DNA of 64,000 nt from JACRBE01 sp964429005 (GCA_964429005.1 CAYSAJ010000002.1:62001-126000); one strand, 5' to 3'; numbered from the stretch's first letter, positions 18,308 to 26,847 are shown. Numbers and translations are program-made. Notes: a model not told the origin generated them from the sequence alone.

Positions 18308-19075
18308 ATGAGAGAAACTTTTATTCTTAAGATTTATAGAGGGCTACCTGGGGAGCAATATTGGGAAGAATTTGAGCTCGAAAGAAAGCCTTTTTATAAT
18401 GTGATTTCTGCTCTTATGGATATTCAGAAAAGCCCTTACAATCGTAGAGGGCAAAAGGTTGAGCCAGTTGTTTGGGAGCAGGGGTGCTTAGAAGAAGTTT
18501 GTGGCTCTTGTTCTATGTTGATCAATGGCAAGCCGAGACAATCTTGCACAGCGATTGTTGATGCTTTGATAACACAAACAGGCTCTACGACGATTACGCT
18601 CGCACCATTTACTAAATTCCCCTTAGTAAGAGATCTCTATGTCGATCGCACAAAAATGTTTGAAGATTTGATTCGTGTTAAGGCATGGATCGACACAGAG
18701 GGATCCCCTACAAATGATTTTGGACCACGTATCTCGCAGAAGAAGCAAGAAACAATGTATGTTCTTTCTACTTGTATGACTTGTGGATGTTGCTCTGAAG
18801 CTTGCCCACAAGTTAATACTCGTTCAAAATTTATAGGCCCCGCTCCCATTTCTCAAGTTCGTCTTTTTAATCTAAATCCCGTTGGAGAAATGCAGAAAGA
18901 AGATCGTCTTCATGCCCTTATGCAGGAAGGGGGGATTAGTGATTGTGGCAATGCTCAAAACTGTGTTCAAGTTTGTCCTAAAGGGATTCCTCTTACGGAG
19001 TCGATTGCTGTTGCGGGCAGGGATACAACAAATCAGGCATTCCACGATTTTTTTAGCTCGAAGGATAGAGACTAA
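18308..19075 (+). CDS. sdhB: Succinate dehydrogenase iron-sulfur subunit
   Basis: The 255-residue product has all cluster ligands: C60, C65, C68 and C80 for [2Fe-2S]; the C156-C159-C162 group (TCMTCGCCSEACP) and C213/C219/C223 (CVQVCPKG) for the [4Fe-4S] and [3Fe-4S] centres. It transfers electrons from FAD to the membrane subunit. The last gene of sdhCAB, it overlaps the convergent lipoate-ligase gene by 23 bases, and no terminator hairpin is visible between them. Confidence 0.95.
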   Translation: MRETFILKIYRGLPGEQYWEEFELERKPFYNVISALMDIQKSPYNRRGQKVEPVVWEQGCLEEVCGSCSMLINGKPRQSCTAIVDALITQTGSTTITLAPFTKFPLVRDLYVDRTKMFEDLIRVKAWIDTEGSPTNDFGPRISQKKQETMYVLSTCMTCGCCSEACPQVNTRSKFIGPAPISQVRLFNLNPVGEMQKEDRLHALMQEGGISDCGNAQNCVQVCPKGIPLTESIAVAGRDTTNQAFHDFFSSKDRD

Positions 19076-19775
19076 AATCTATATAAACTGTGCTTGATCG
19101 ATGGGGATTTTCCAAATGGAGAGAAGCCTGCTGTAAGCTTGTCAGTTGCAAAGAAAATGTCTCTCCTAGTGATTGCACTAAGCGCGCAGCCAAGTCATTC
19201 ATAGATTCATAATAAGGATTGAGAGTGGAGAGAAATTCTGCATGAAGTCTTTCTCCTCGATACTCTGGTTTTTTTTCAGGATGTTTTAATAGCTCCATTC
19301 GCTCTGGCAAATAATCCCATAGGAAGGTCGTATGATGAAGCCACCGATTTTTTTGAATATACTGCGCATTTCCTCCAATCTTCTTATTCCCCAAAGTGAA
19401 GTCAGTTTCTGTGAGAGAAAAAGAAGAAGGAAAAGCTTTAGCAATTTTCTTTTCCACAAACCTCATAATTTCTCGTGGAGATAGCGAAGAAAACTCATCT
19501 GACTTTTGCATAATGAGGGAAAAGAAAAGGGTATTTTCATCTACGACTACGGTGCCTCCGCCACTGAAGCGCTTGATCACAGGAATATTTGCTTTTTCCG
19601 AAGCTTGCAGATCAATCAGTTTATTTGGATCTCCAGAAATTCCCATAACAACAGCTGGGGAGGAACCTAAATTTAGAACGAGCCAATTTTGTTCGGATGT
19701 TCGAAGTAGAGCTTCTTCAAGTTTAAGCTGATAGTAGATCGGGTAATTTTGTAAAATGAGGGTATGTAATTGCAT
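19053..19775 (-). CDS. Lipoate-protein ligase A family protein
   Basis: The 240-residue product belongs to the biotin/lipoate ligase fold family. It has the glycine-rich substrate loop RFSGGGTVVVDE (about 69-80), the catalytic-lysine segment GNKKIGGNAQ (K132) and flanking beta-strands. Such enzymes attach lipoate or octanoate to E2 and GcvH proteins; lpdA and lipA at 44347-46716 supply the rest of lipoate metabolism. The separate accessory C-terminal domain of E. coli LplA is absent, so it may be the catalytic domain only or an octanoyl/lipoyl transferase (LipM/LipL-like). In Chlamydia an lplA lies next to gidA (CT499-CT498 from memory); here it is three genes away. Confidence 0.82.
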   Translation of the reverse strand: MQLHTLILQNYPIYYQLKLEEALLRTSEQNWLVLNLGSSPAVVMGISGDPNKLIDLQASEKANIPVIKRFSGGGTVVVDENTLFFSLIMQKSDEFSSLSPREIMRFVEKKIAKAFPSSFSLTETDFTLGNKKIGGNAQYIQKNRWLHHTTFLWDYLPERMELLKHPEKKPEYRGERLHAEFLSTLNPYYESMNDLAARLVQSLGETFSLQLTSLQQASLHLENPHRSSTVYIDFSLYPSS

Positions 19776-19821
19776 ACCCTCAAATATAGCGAAATTCGCT
19801 TTAAGAGGACTTAAAAAAAAT

Positions 19822-20157
19822 TTATTTCGGCAGGCGTCTCAGAGCCATATTAAAGGCTCTTGTGGCAGCTCCGAGGCGAGGTGTGCTGCCCGAAGATTGG
19901 TTAGCAGAAAATTTTGTGGGAAATTTCCCTAAAGATGCTAAAGCTTTTCCCATGGATCTCATGGGAGTTGAAGCAAAAAAACCAAGGGATAGATGAGAGA
20001 GTTGAGTTGTTCTTTTTTGAAATGCGGCATGTGACCCCTGAGGGTTAGCTTTAGGGGAGATCAAAGCAACAAGTTTTCCATACCAAGAAGAAGTATTCTC
20101 AGTTTTTGCCCCGGGTTGATTGTTCCCAGATCCTTTAACTCCTCTTACGCCATCCAT
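19822..20157 (-). CDS. Small basic protein of unknown function, 111 aa
   Basis: The reading frame starts with ATG preceded by GAGG at 6 bases, which supports translation. The product is basic, Ser/Gly/Ala-rich and of low complexity, with no transmembrane segment or signal peptide and no motif I recognise. It sits between the lipoate-ligase and degenerate signalling genes, in the same direction. Short, unstructured Ser/Gly-rich proteins in chlamydiae are sometimes secreted effectors, but nothing here proves this. Confidence 0.5.
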   Translation of the reverse strand: MDGVRGVKGSGNNQPGAKTENTSSWYGKLVALISPKANPQGSHAAFQKRTTQLSHLSLGFFASTPMRSMGKALASLGKFPTKFSANQSSGSTPRLGAATRAFNMALRRLPK

Positions 20158-20220
20158 AAATTACCTCGGTTAGAATCAACCTTGAAATAATCGAAAAAAG
20201 ATTATGAAACAAGAAATTTG

Positions 20221-21123
20221 TTAGTAAAAGATGATTCGATCGCCATCATCTTTTGCTTGCTCAAGCTTCTTTTTTGAGAGCTCAATCATTTTCCCTAGCT
20301 GCCCTTCTGAAGCCTTTGACTCAAACGTCTCTGAGCTAAATGCTATCGAGACGGTAATAGGTTGCTTTCCTGCTTTTGTAGTCACTGAAAATTCATCTAA
20401 CGTTTCTTTGATATTCTGTGCGATGAGCATAGCGGCTCTTTTGGTCGTTTTAGGGAGCAAGATAAGATATTTGCCCTTCTCGATTTCTTTGATATCATCT
20501 TGGGGACGAAGTTCTTCTTTTAAAGCATTTTGAAAATGATCTATAAAACCGCTTAAAAACGATTCTTCTGTCATATGCGCAATCGTATGGAAATTATCTA
20601 TTTGTAGAGCCAATACGTTGTAGTTGGTTTCTTTTACCGGAGTAAGGTGAGGTGTGACTTTTTTTAATACTTCAACTTCACCTGTGGGGATCACAGGCTG
20701 AATTTTGGTAATCAAAGACGTTGTTTTTGCTTTTGTTTGAGATTCAGATTGGGCTTGCTGAATCTTTTGCAATACATCTTTTTCATCTAATGGTTCCAAG
20801 ATAAAACCACTTGCTCCTGCTTGCCTAAGAGTTTTGATATAAGATCGTTTAAGATGTGTTGTAATAACAAAAATAGGGAGCTTATGAGCTGAAGGAAGAG
20901 TTCGAATTTCGTGGCACACTTGTTGAATCGATTCTTCTGTTGATGATTCTTGAAGAAAGATGATATCAACTTTTGCCGTATCGATGATTTCTTTAAGCAT
21001 GGGAATGGTGTCACACTCAATGATGTTGTAATCTTCATCAAAGAGCCCTGTAAAAAAATAGAGAGTGTGTGATGAATTCGTGAAAATGAGAAGGGTAGGG
21101 CGCTGATATTGACTGACAGACAT
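20221..21123 (-). CDS. Receiver-like plus degenerate GGDEF-like protein
   Basis: The 300-residue product has two modules. Residues ~8-125 follow the receiver fold (TLLIFTNSS, VDIIFLQESS, LPIFVITT, GASGFILEPLDEKDV), but the phospho-acceptor aspartate is replaced (Q58 in IIFLQE). Residues ~165-300 follow the nucleotide-cyclase/GGDEF fold, but the GGDEF loop reads KGKYLILLP, so diguanylate cyclase activity is not expected. Both modules keep core hydrophobic patterning while losing catalytic residues, suggesting a protein-protein or ligand-sensing role. It lies 66 bases after mnmG in the same direction. Confidence 0.75.
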   Translation of the reverse strand: MSVSQYQRPTLLIFTNSSHTLYFFTGLFDEDYNIIECDTIPMLKEIIDTAKVDIIFLQESSTEESIQQVCHEIRTLPSAHKLPIFVITTHLKRSYIKTLRQAGASGFILEPLDEKDVLQKIQQAQSESQTKAKTTSLITKIQPVIPTGEVEVLKKVTPHLTPVKETNYNVLALQIDNFHTIAHMTEESFLSGFIDHFQNALKEELRPQDDIKEIEKGKYLILLPKTTKRAAMLIAQNIKETLDEFSVTTKAGKQPITVSIAFSSETFESKASEGQLGKMIELSKKKLEQAKDDGDRIIFY

Positions 21124-21189
21124 AGGGATTCTTATTTCAATTTAAACCCTAAATAAAAAAAAGGGAGTTTAAAGAGAACAAGAATTTAC

Positions 21190-23043
21190 TCAGCAGCCAC
21201 AAGAATGAAATGATTTCTTTTTTATATGAACCATCAAAACAGAAATATCTGCTGGAGAAACACCTACGATTCTAGAAGCTTGTCCTAAATTAGATGGCGT
21301 AAATTGGAGAAGCTTTTCTTTTGCCTCGTTACGAAGACCTTTGATCTCTTTGTAATCAAATGCGAGGGGAATTTGAACATCATCCAAATAAGAAAGGTCC
21401 TCTACCATCTTCATCTGGCGACCAATGTATCCTTGATACTTAATATTTAGCTCGATTTGACGGCCTATTTCTTCATCTTCATATAGGTCGACTTCGTCTG
21501 GGAAGAGGTGGGCAAGCTCACTATATGTCATTTCAGGGCGAGACAATAGCTGTCCAAGAGTTGTTGTTTTCCCTTGAAAATGCTTACGTATGTCAGGAAG
21601 TCTTGAGGATTGCTTTTCGACAGCCTCTTTCTTTTTTACCAAAGTGGCGTACTGCACTTCAGAGATAGCGCCAAAGCGATAAGCATACTCACGAAGACGT
21701 AAATCGGCATTATCTTGTCTTAGTAAAAGTCGATGTTCAGCACGAGAAGTGAACATTCTGTATGGTTCTGTAAGGACTTGGGAGGTGATTTCTTCAATCA
21801 TCACTCCAATATAACTTTCTGTGCGGCTTAAAATGAAAGGCTCTAACCCTTTTGTTTTGAGTACAGCATTGACACCTGCGATCAGCCCCTGTCCTGCAGC
21901 TTCCTCATACCCTGTGGTGCCATTGATCTGTCCTGCAAAATAAAGGCCTTCAACGATTTTTGTTTCCAGAGTAAGAGAAATCTGTCCGCTGAGGACGTAG
22001 TCATATTCGATCGCATAAGCAGGGCGCATGATTTGCGCATTTTCAAGACCTGTGATGGAACGAATCATGGGAAGCTGAACATCAAACGGCAGAGATGAAG
22101 AAACACCATTAACATAGACTTCGTCTGTGTAGACACCTTCGGGCTCTAAGAAAACTTGGTGGCGCTCTTTGTCAGCAAAACGCTTGATTTTATCTTCAAT
22201 CGAAGGGCAATAACGAGGGCCTCTCGATTGGATTTTCCCTGAATACATCGCTGAGCGATGGATATTATCCTCAATGATTTGTTGAGTCAGGGGAGTTGTG
22301 TAGGTGATATAACATGAAACTTGGGGAAGACGCCGCTTTTCAAAATCATAGGAAAAGCGGACATCATCCTCCCCAGGTTGCTCTTCACAAACAGAAAAAT
22401 TGATAGAGCGAGCGTTGACCCTTGGGGGAGTTCCTGTTTTTAAACGACCGAGTTTGAATCCTAGATCCTCTAAAGATTTAGAAAGTCCTACAGAAGGCTG
22501 ATCTCCAAAGCGACCCCCACTTTGGGTTTTCTCACCAATGTGAATGAGTCCTCTCATAAAGGTCCCTGATGATATAATCACCGTCTTCCCTTTATAGATG
22601 ATCCCCTCTTGTGTAGTGATCCCGTGGATTTTGCCTTCTGCAACAAGGAGGTCTAAGACGGTTCCTTGTTTTATTTCTAAATGCTCTAGTTGTTCGAGAT
22701 GATGTTTCATCTCCAAAGCATACATAGCTTTATCGGACTGAGCCCTCGGCGACCAAACCGCTGGACCTTTCGTGCGGTTAAGCATACGAAATTGGATCCC
22801 TGTACGGTCGGCCATTTTCCCCATAATCCCGCCTAATGCGTCAATTTCTCGTACGATATGTCCTTTGGCAGTACCCCCAATTGCTGGGTTACAGCTCATT
22901 TTTCCAATCGTATCGAGATTCATTGTGAGTAGAAGGGTTTTTCCCCCCATAGAAGCTGCAATATGCGCCGCTTCACATCCGGCATGGCCGGCCCCAATCA
23001 CAATGACGTCGAAAAGGTCAGGATAAGTCCACATAGAGTTCAT
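21190..23043 (-). CDS. mnmG: tRNA uridine 5-carboxymethylaminomethyl modification enzyme MnmG (GidA)
   Basis: The 617-residue product has the FAD-binding motif VIGAGHAGCEAA, the MnmG signature GPRYCPSIEDKI and the C-terminal helical domain that binds MnmE. With MnmE (53149-54519) it uses FAD, NADH and methylenetetrahydrofolate-derived carbon to modify the wobble uridine of several tRNAs. Its ATG overlaps the stop of a 29-codon bS22-like gene by one base (TAATG), so translation is probably coupled. dnaB lies upstream, as in Chlamydia (CT497-CT498 from memory). Confidence 0.95.
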   Translation of the reverse strand: MNSMWTYPDLFDVIVIGAGHAGCEAAHIAASMGGKTLLLTMNLDTIGKMSCNPAIGGTAKGHIVREIDALGGIMGKMADRTGIQFRMLNRTKGPAVWSPRAQSDKAMYALEMKHHLEQLEHLEIKQGTVLDLLVAEGKIHGITTQEGIIYKGKTVIISSGTFMRGLIHIGEKTQSGGRFGDQPSVGLSKSLEDLGFKLGRLKTGTPPRVNARSINFSVCEEQPGEDDVRFSYDFEKRRLPQVSCYITYTTPLTQQIIEDNIHRSAMYSGKIQSRGPRYCPSIEDKIKRFADKERHQVFLEPEGVYTDEVYVNGVSSSLPFDVQLPMIRSITGLENAQIMRPAYAIEYDYVLSGQISLTLETKIVEGLYFAGQINGTTGYEEAAGQGLIAGVNAVLKTKGLEPFILSRTESYIGVMIEEITSQVLTEPYRMFTSRAEHRLLLRQDNADLRLREYAYRFGAISEVQYATLVKKKEAVEKQSSRLPDIRKHFQGKTTTLGQLLSRPEMTYSELAHLFPDEVDLYEDEEIGRQIELNIKYQGYIGRQMKMVEDLSYLDDVQIPLAFDYKEIKGLRNEAKEKLLQFTPSNLGQASRIVGVSPADISVLMVHIKKKSFHSCGC

Positions 23044-23132
23044 TAACGTTTTTTATGACGATCTCTTCTTCTACGTTTCTTTCTTTTGTGCTTGTTAATT
23101 TTATATTTACGTTTTTTCTTTACTGATGACAT
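23043..23132 (-). CDS. bS22-like small ribosomal protein (AURKAIP1/COX24 family), 29 aa
   Basis: This tiny gene reads ATG at 23132 to TAA at 23043-23045. The product starts MSSVKKKRKYKINKHKRKKR and continues almost entirely with Lys, Arg, His and Asp. The pattern SSVKKKRKxKxxKHKxKKxxRRxR is that of the AURKAIP1/COX24 family, whose bacterial members are 30-40 residue ribosomal proteins (bS22 in mycobacteria) related to mitochondrial mS38. A GGAG Shine-Dalgarno lies 5-8 bases before the ATG. Its stop codon shares one base with the mnmG start, so it should be co-translated with mnmG. Gene prediction usually misses a gene of this size. Confidence 0.8.
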   Translation of the reverse strand: MSSVKKKRKYKINKHKRKKRRRRDRHKKR

Positions 23133-23224
23133 ACCGTCTCCGGGAACAAAAAATTATGCGCAAGTATAGCAGTTCACAAATTTTAACGCTTCAGATTTGA
23201 TGAAAAAATGCTAAAGGGCGGGGT

Positions 23225-23563
23225 TTACTGACTTTTTGAGGGTTCAAAGAAAGCTATAAGGAGGAAGAAAGGGGTAGGGATGGTATTAACAGAGTCAAAA
23301 AGGGCGGAATGAGGGTTAAAGAGGGAAAATTCCCTTTTATACCAGGTTGTTTGAAAAGCTGGTGCAAGGGAGAGGGCAGCTATAAGGCGGCCGATGCTTT
23401 CTATTGTAGCTGCTACTGAAAAAGGAATAGAAACAACTAAATTTAAAGGTTTTATAATATAATTTTTTATGGAGGTGGGTAGGGAGTTATTAAGTACAGT
23501 TAGGTCTAGATAATCTGACCAACGGGAACTGATAAATGAAAACCCACTAACAGAAGATGACAT
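23225..23563 (-). CDS. Small hydrophobic protein of unknown function, 112 aa
   Basis: An ATG-initiated frame with a Ser-rich N-terminus and two hydrophobic stretches (about 40-60 and 95-108). The central part alternates aromatic, Leu and Ser residues and could be membrane-associated. No homologous family comes to mind. It lies between dnaB and the bS22-like gene in the same direction, with AT-rich DNA on both sides. It may be a lineage-specific membrane or secreted protein, or a chance frame. Confidence 0.45.
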   Translation of the reverse strand: MSSSVSGFSFISSRWSDYLDLTVLNNSLPTSIKNYIIKPLNLVVSIPFSVAATIESIGRLIAALSLAPAFQTTWYKREFSLFNPHSALFDSVNTIPTPFFLLIAFFEPSKSQ

Positions 23564-23646
23564 ATTCTTAAAAACCCTTATTTCTATAATAGTTTATATC
23601 ACAGAGATAAATTTAATTATTAATTAAAATAATATTTATTATGTTT

Positions 23647-25110
23647 TTAGTTTGCTTCTGAGGAAAAAGAAGCGAAAGGATCTTCAGTAGAGTTAAATGA
23701 AGTATCTCCATCCATGGGGGTATAATTTTGGAACTGGGCGATAGATTTTCTGAAGGTCAATTGGACGTTGCCCACTTTACCATGACGGTTTTTCGCAATG
23801 ATCACTTCAGCGATTCCAGGCTTATGCTGAGAGTTATAATATTCAGGGCGGAATAAGAACATTACGATATCTGCGTCCTGCTCGATTGAGCCCGATTCTC
23901 TTAAATCTGAGAGCATCGGGCGATGTCCTGAACGTTCCTCTACTTTACGAGAAAGCTGAGATAAACAGATGATGGGAATTTTGATTTCGCGAGCTAAGTT
24001 TTTCAGCATTCGAGAAATTTCTGAAATTTCATTTTGTCTGTTATCAGGAGAGTAGTTTGGTCGAGATCCTGATAAAAGCTGAAGATAGTCGATGACGATG
24101 AGTTCAACACCGTACATTTCTCGCAAGCGACGAGCTCTGGCTCTTAGGTCAGTTACTTTGAGTCCCGGCTGGTCATCAATAATGAGGGTATGTTTTTGCA
24201 TGTTGTGAACTGCTGCAACGATTCGTTGAAATTCTACACCATCAACAGAACCCGATTTAATTTTTTCTGATTCGACTTCGGCTTGGGAGCAGATCATACG
24301 GTGGATAAGCTCTTCCGCTGTCATCTCCAAAGAAAATATTCCTACAGGTTTTTTATGCTTAAAGCAGATATTTTCGGCAATATTGAGCGCAAAAGCAGTT
24401 TTCCCCATGGAAGGGCGTGCCGCTAAGATCACAAGGTTTGCAGGGTTGAGGCCATTGATCATTTTATCAAGGTCAGCAAAAAGAGTAGGGAGTCCTGGAA
24501 CTTGTTGATGGTTGGCGCCGAGTTTTAAAAATTCTTCTTGTTTTTCTTGAAGCTGCTTGAGGTAGGGGAGTTTAGATTCTGAATGAAGGCCTGACAAAAG
24601 GTCCTTCACATGCATCCCAATCGTTGAGTTTGCACTTTGGCTGATGGTAAAGAACAGACCTTGTGCTTCATCAAGTAGTGTCGACACTTCTTGTTTTGCT
24701 TCGACAGCTTCTTTTTCAATTTTCTTCGCTGCTTCAATCATTTTTCGGAGTGTAGATTTATTTTTAATAATCTCTACATACTCTTCGATGTATGCGGAAG
24801 TTGCTGCATACTGAGCTAGCGTTGTAAGGTAAGCGACCCCACCCATTTGCTTGAGCTCACCTGTTTTTTTAAGCTCTTCAGCGATGAGGTGAATGTCTGC
24901 TGGTTTATCAGAAAGATAAGCCTGTTTAAGGGCTTTGAAAACGATAAGGTGCTCTGGGAAATAAAAGTCGGTGTGTTGCAGAGAATCAGCGGCAATGTTG
25001 AGGCTATTTACGCTTGTGAGCATACAGCCAAGCACCATCATCTCCGATTCTTTTGAATGGGGAAGAGAGGGAGAGGCATTAGGAAGGGCATCAGTAGGTT
25101 TTGTCGTCAT
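23647..25110 (-). CDS. dnaB: Replicative DNA helicase DnaB
   Basis: The 487-residue product has the N-terminal DnaB domain (about 20-120), a linker, and the RecA-like helicase core with Walker A ARPSMGKTAF, Walker B LIVIDYLQLL and the downstream ICLSQLSRKVEER and SDLRESGSIEQDADIV motifs. Length is normal and no intein interrupts it. It unwinds DNA as a hexamer at the fork. It precedes mnmG at a distance, as in Chlamydia. Confidence 0.95.
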   Translation of the reverse strand: MTTKPTDALPNASPSLPHSKESEMMVLGCMLTSVNSLNIAADSLQHTDFYFPEHLIVFKALKQAYLSDKPADIHLIAEELKKTGELKQMGGVAYLTTLAQYAATSAYIEEYVEIIKNKSTLRKMIEAAKKIEKEAVEAKQEVSTLLDEAQGLFFTISQSANSTIGMHVKDLLSGLHSESKLPYLKQLQEKQEEFLKLGANHQQVPGLPTLFADLDKMINGLNPANLVILAARPSMGKTAFALNIAENICFKHKKPVGIFSLEMTAEELIHRMICSQAEVESEKIKSGSVDGVEFQRIVAAVHNMQKHTLIIDDQPGLKVTDLRARARRLREMYGVELIVIDYLQLLSGSRPNYSPDNRQNEISEISRMLKNLAREIKIPIICLSQLSRKVEERSGHRPMLSDLRESGSIEQDADIVMFLFRPEYYNSQHKPGIAEVIIAKNRHGKVGNVQLTFRKSIAQFQNYTPMDGDTSFNSTEDPFASFSSEAN

Positions 25111-25172
25111 AAGTTAATACAATATGTAAGGAGTGAATTTTGATTCAAGACTTAATAAAACGGATTTTTACA

Positions 25173-25781
25173 TCAGACCTGCATTGAAATAATTCCCTTC
25201 ACTTCTCCGACTATTCTAAATGATTCAGAAGCTAAGAATGGGGGATAGTCTGGATTAAGAGAAAGTAAGATAATAGTATTTTTATCTGTTTGAATTTTTT
25301 TTATAAGAGCTTCGCTATTATTAACGCAAATAGCTAACATTCCATTCTTAAAGTTTTGAGTTCGCTCCCCTATTATTAAATCACCTTCTTTGATCCGTGG
25401 GGACATTGAATTTCCCTGTGCTTTTACTAGAAAAGCGTCGAAGGAAGAACAAGGTAATAATCTCGTCGCTATGGGGATTCTGTCGATGGGATAATCATTT
25501 AAAAAACTACCATTTTCCCCACACTGAGCCAACCCATATAAATTAACCCATGCAATTTCTTTTTCTGGGTTATCTGCCAAAACTTTGTAATCCCTTGAAT
25601 TATAAGGATTACGTTTTAAAAAGCCCTTTTTTTCTAATTGTGTTAGGTGTCGAACAACGCCGCTTGTTGAAGAAACTCCTAAATAAGTTTGCATTTCACG
25701 TATTGTGAAAAGCTTATCGGGATTCATTTTTAACAAATCAAGCAACCGCTCTTGGATAGGGTGTAAGTCTGTGTTTTTCAT
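25173..25781 (-). CDS. lexA: LexA-like self-cleaving repressor (S24 family)
   Basis: I start the gene at ATG 25781 (202 aa), where the LexA-type N-terminus LHPIQERLLDLL begins; the frame also extends upstream to a TTG at 25853. Residues ~7-65 form the winged helix, with a recognition helix near SSTSGVVRHL. The C-terminal peptidase has the nucleophile serine in GNSM (S125) and the lysine in ALIKKI (K161). The cleavage site reads AQCGEN, a Cys-Gly bond as in UmuD rather than the Ala-Gly of most LexA proteins. It is divergent from dinD, a classical LexA target, so the shared region probably holds an SOS operator. UmuD-like function is possible, but UmuD lacks the winged helix seen here. Confidence 0.85.
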   Translation of the reverse strand: MKNTDLHPIQERLLDLLKMNPDKLFTIREMQTYLGVSSTSGVVRHLTQLEKKGFLKRNPYNSRDYKVLADNPEKEIAWVNLYGLAQCGENGSFLNDYPIDRIPIATRLLPCSSFDAFLVKAQGNSMSPRIKEGDLIIGERTQNFKNGMLAICVNNSEALIKKIQTDKNTIILLSLNPDYPPFLASESFRIVGEVKGIISMQV

Positions 25782-25815
25782 AAGGTCTATTTTTACAGAT
25801 GCTGGATAAATCGTC

Positions 25816-25838
25816 AAAGGAACAAAAAAAGGAACAAA
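25816..25838. repeat. Tandem 11-bp direct repeat in the lexA-dinD intergenic region
   Basis: AAAGGAACAAA occurs at 25816-25826 and again at 25828-25838, a 12-bp period of about one helical turn, between the divergent lexA-like and dinD genes. The GGAAC core recalls the GAAC half-site of Gram-positive LexA boxes, but here the copies are direct rather than inverted. It is a candidate operator or promoter element; the function is inferred from position only. Confidence 0.5.
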
Positions 25839-25922
25839 TATTAAATTTCTCAAAAAAATTCCGTGACACCAAGATTTAAAAAAGATAAATTAAATATTTT
25901 ATTAAAGAATTTTGGAGGGTAT

Positions 25923-26789
25923 ATGGATTCTTTTGAAAATATAGAAGAAATGTCATTGTATATGAAACTAGATGATAATAAGACGTTTGAATCAATCAGG
26001 CAAGAAAATGAAGGAGTAGAATTTTGGAGCGCCAGGCAGCTTGCAAAGGTATTAGAATATTTGGAATATCGCAATTTTTTGCCAGTTATCGAAAAAGCTA
26101 AAGAAGCTTGTCAAAATAGCGGACAAGATGTTCAGAACCATTTCGTGCAAATCCACGAAATGGTTCGCCTTGGTTCTGGGGCTCAACGCGCTATCCCAGA
26201 TGTAAAGCTTTCTCGATACGCCTGTTACTTAATCGTTCAGAATGCGGATCCTTCTAAGCCTGTTATAGCGAAGGGTCAAACATACTTTACAATTCAGACA
26301 CGACGACAAGAGTTAGTAGATGATGAAACATTTCAACAGATGAAGGAAGATGAACAACGTCTTTTTTTGCGAAGAGAACTTAGAGAACATAATAAACTTC
26401 TTGTAGAAACCGCGCAAAATGCAGGAGTAGAAACAACTTATGATTTTGCTATCTTTCAAAATCATGGATATAAAGGGCTTTATGGCGGACTGGATGCTCA
26501 GGGAATTCATAAACAAAAAAAACTCAATAAGAAACAAAAAATTTTAGATTATATGGGTAGTACCGAACTTGCAGCTAATTTATTTCGGGCTACACAAGCT
26601 GAGGAAAAGCTTCGCAGAGAGGAAATCAAAGGAAAAAAGCAAGCTAATCAAACACATTTTGAAGTAGGTCAAAAAGTGCGTCAAACGATCAAAGAACTCG
26701 GAGGTACAATGCCTGAAAATTTACCTGTTCCTAAAAAAGGAATCCAACAAATTAATAAAGCAACTATTACAGGTGATGAAAAAGAATAA
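25923..26789 (+). CDS. dinD: DNA damage-inducible protein D (DinD)
   Basis: The ATG at 25923 is chosen because GGAGG (25914-25918) lies at good spacing; an upstream GTG at 25863 has no ribosome site. The 288-residue product follows DinD: FESIRQENEGVEFWSARQLAKVLEY near the N-terminus (a Bro/KilA-like DNA-binding module), then the DinD-specific LSRYACYLIVQNADPSKP and YGGLDAQGIHK. In E. coli, DinD is SOS-induced and inhibits RecA-dependent strand exchange. It is divergent from the LexA-like repressor, which fits damage-dependent expression. Low GC relative to its neighbours and a patchy family distribution suggest horizontal acquisition. Confidence 0.9.
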   Translation: MDSFENIEEMSLYMKLDDNKTFESIRQENEGVEFWSARQLAKVLEYLEYRNFLPVIEKAKEACQNSGQDVQNHFVQIHEMVRLGSGAQRAIPDVKLSRYACYLIVQNADPSKPVIAKGQTYFTIQTRRQELVDDETFQQMKEDEQRLFLRRELREHNKLLVETAQNAGVETTYDFAIFQNHGYKGLYGGLDAQGIHKQKKLNKKQKILDYMGSTELAANLFRATQAEEKLRREEIKGKKQANQTHFEVGQKVRQTIKELGGTMPENLPVPKKGIQQINKATITGDEKE

Positions 26790-26808
26790 GCCATTTAGAT
26801 TTTGAAGC

Positions 26809-26847
26809 CTATTTGAACTTTTGATTTATAGCCAAAAGCTCAAATAG
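26809..26847. terminator. Strong hairpin between convergent dinD and tRNA-Ser
   Basis: CTATTTGAACTTTTG (26809-26823) pairs with CAAAAGCTCAAATAG (26833-26847) at 14 of 15 positions, with a 9-base loop. It lies between the stop of dinD and the 3' end of the convergent tRNA gene, so it may end both transcripts. There is no long U-tract on either strand, so it could instead be a processing or stabilising stem. Confidence 0.5.

Noticed and set aside
25782..25853. Extension of the LexA-like gene to a TTG at 25853
   Set aside because: It adds 24 hydrophobic residues not expected before the winged helix and runs over the repeat region; ATG 25781 begins at the conserved domain.
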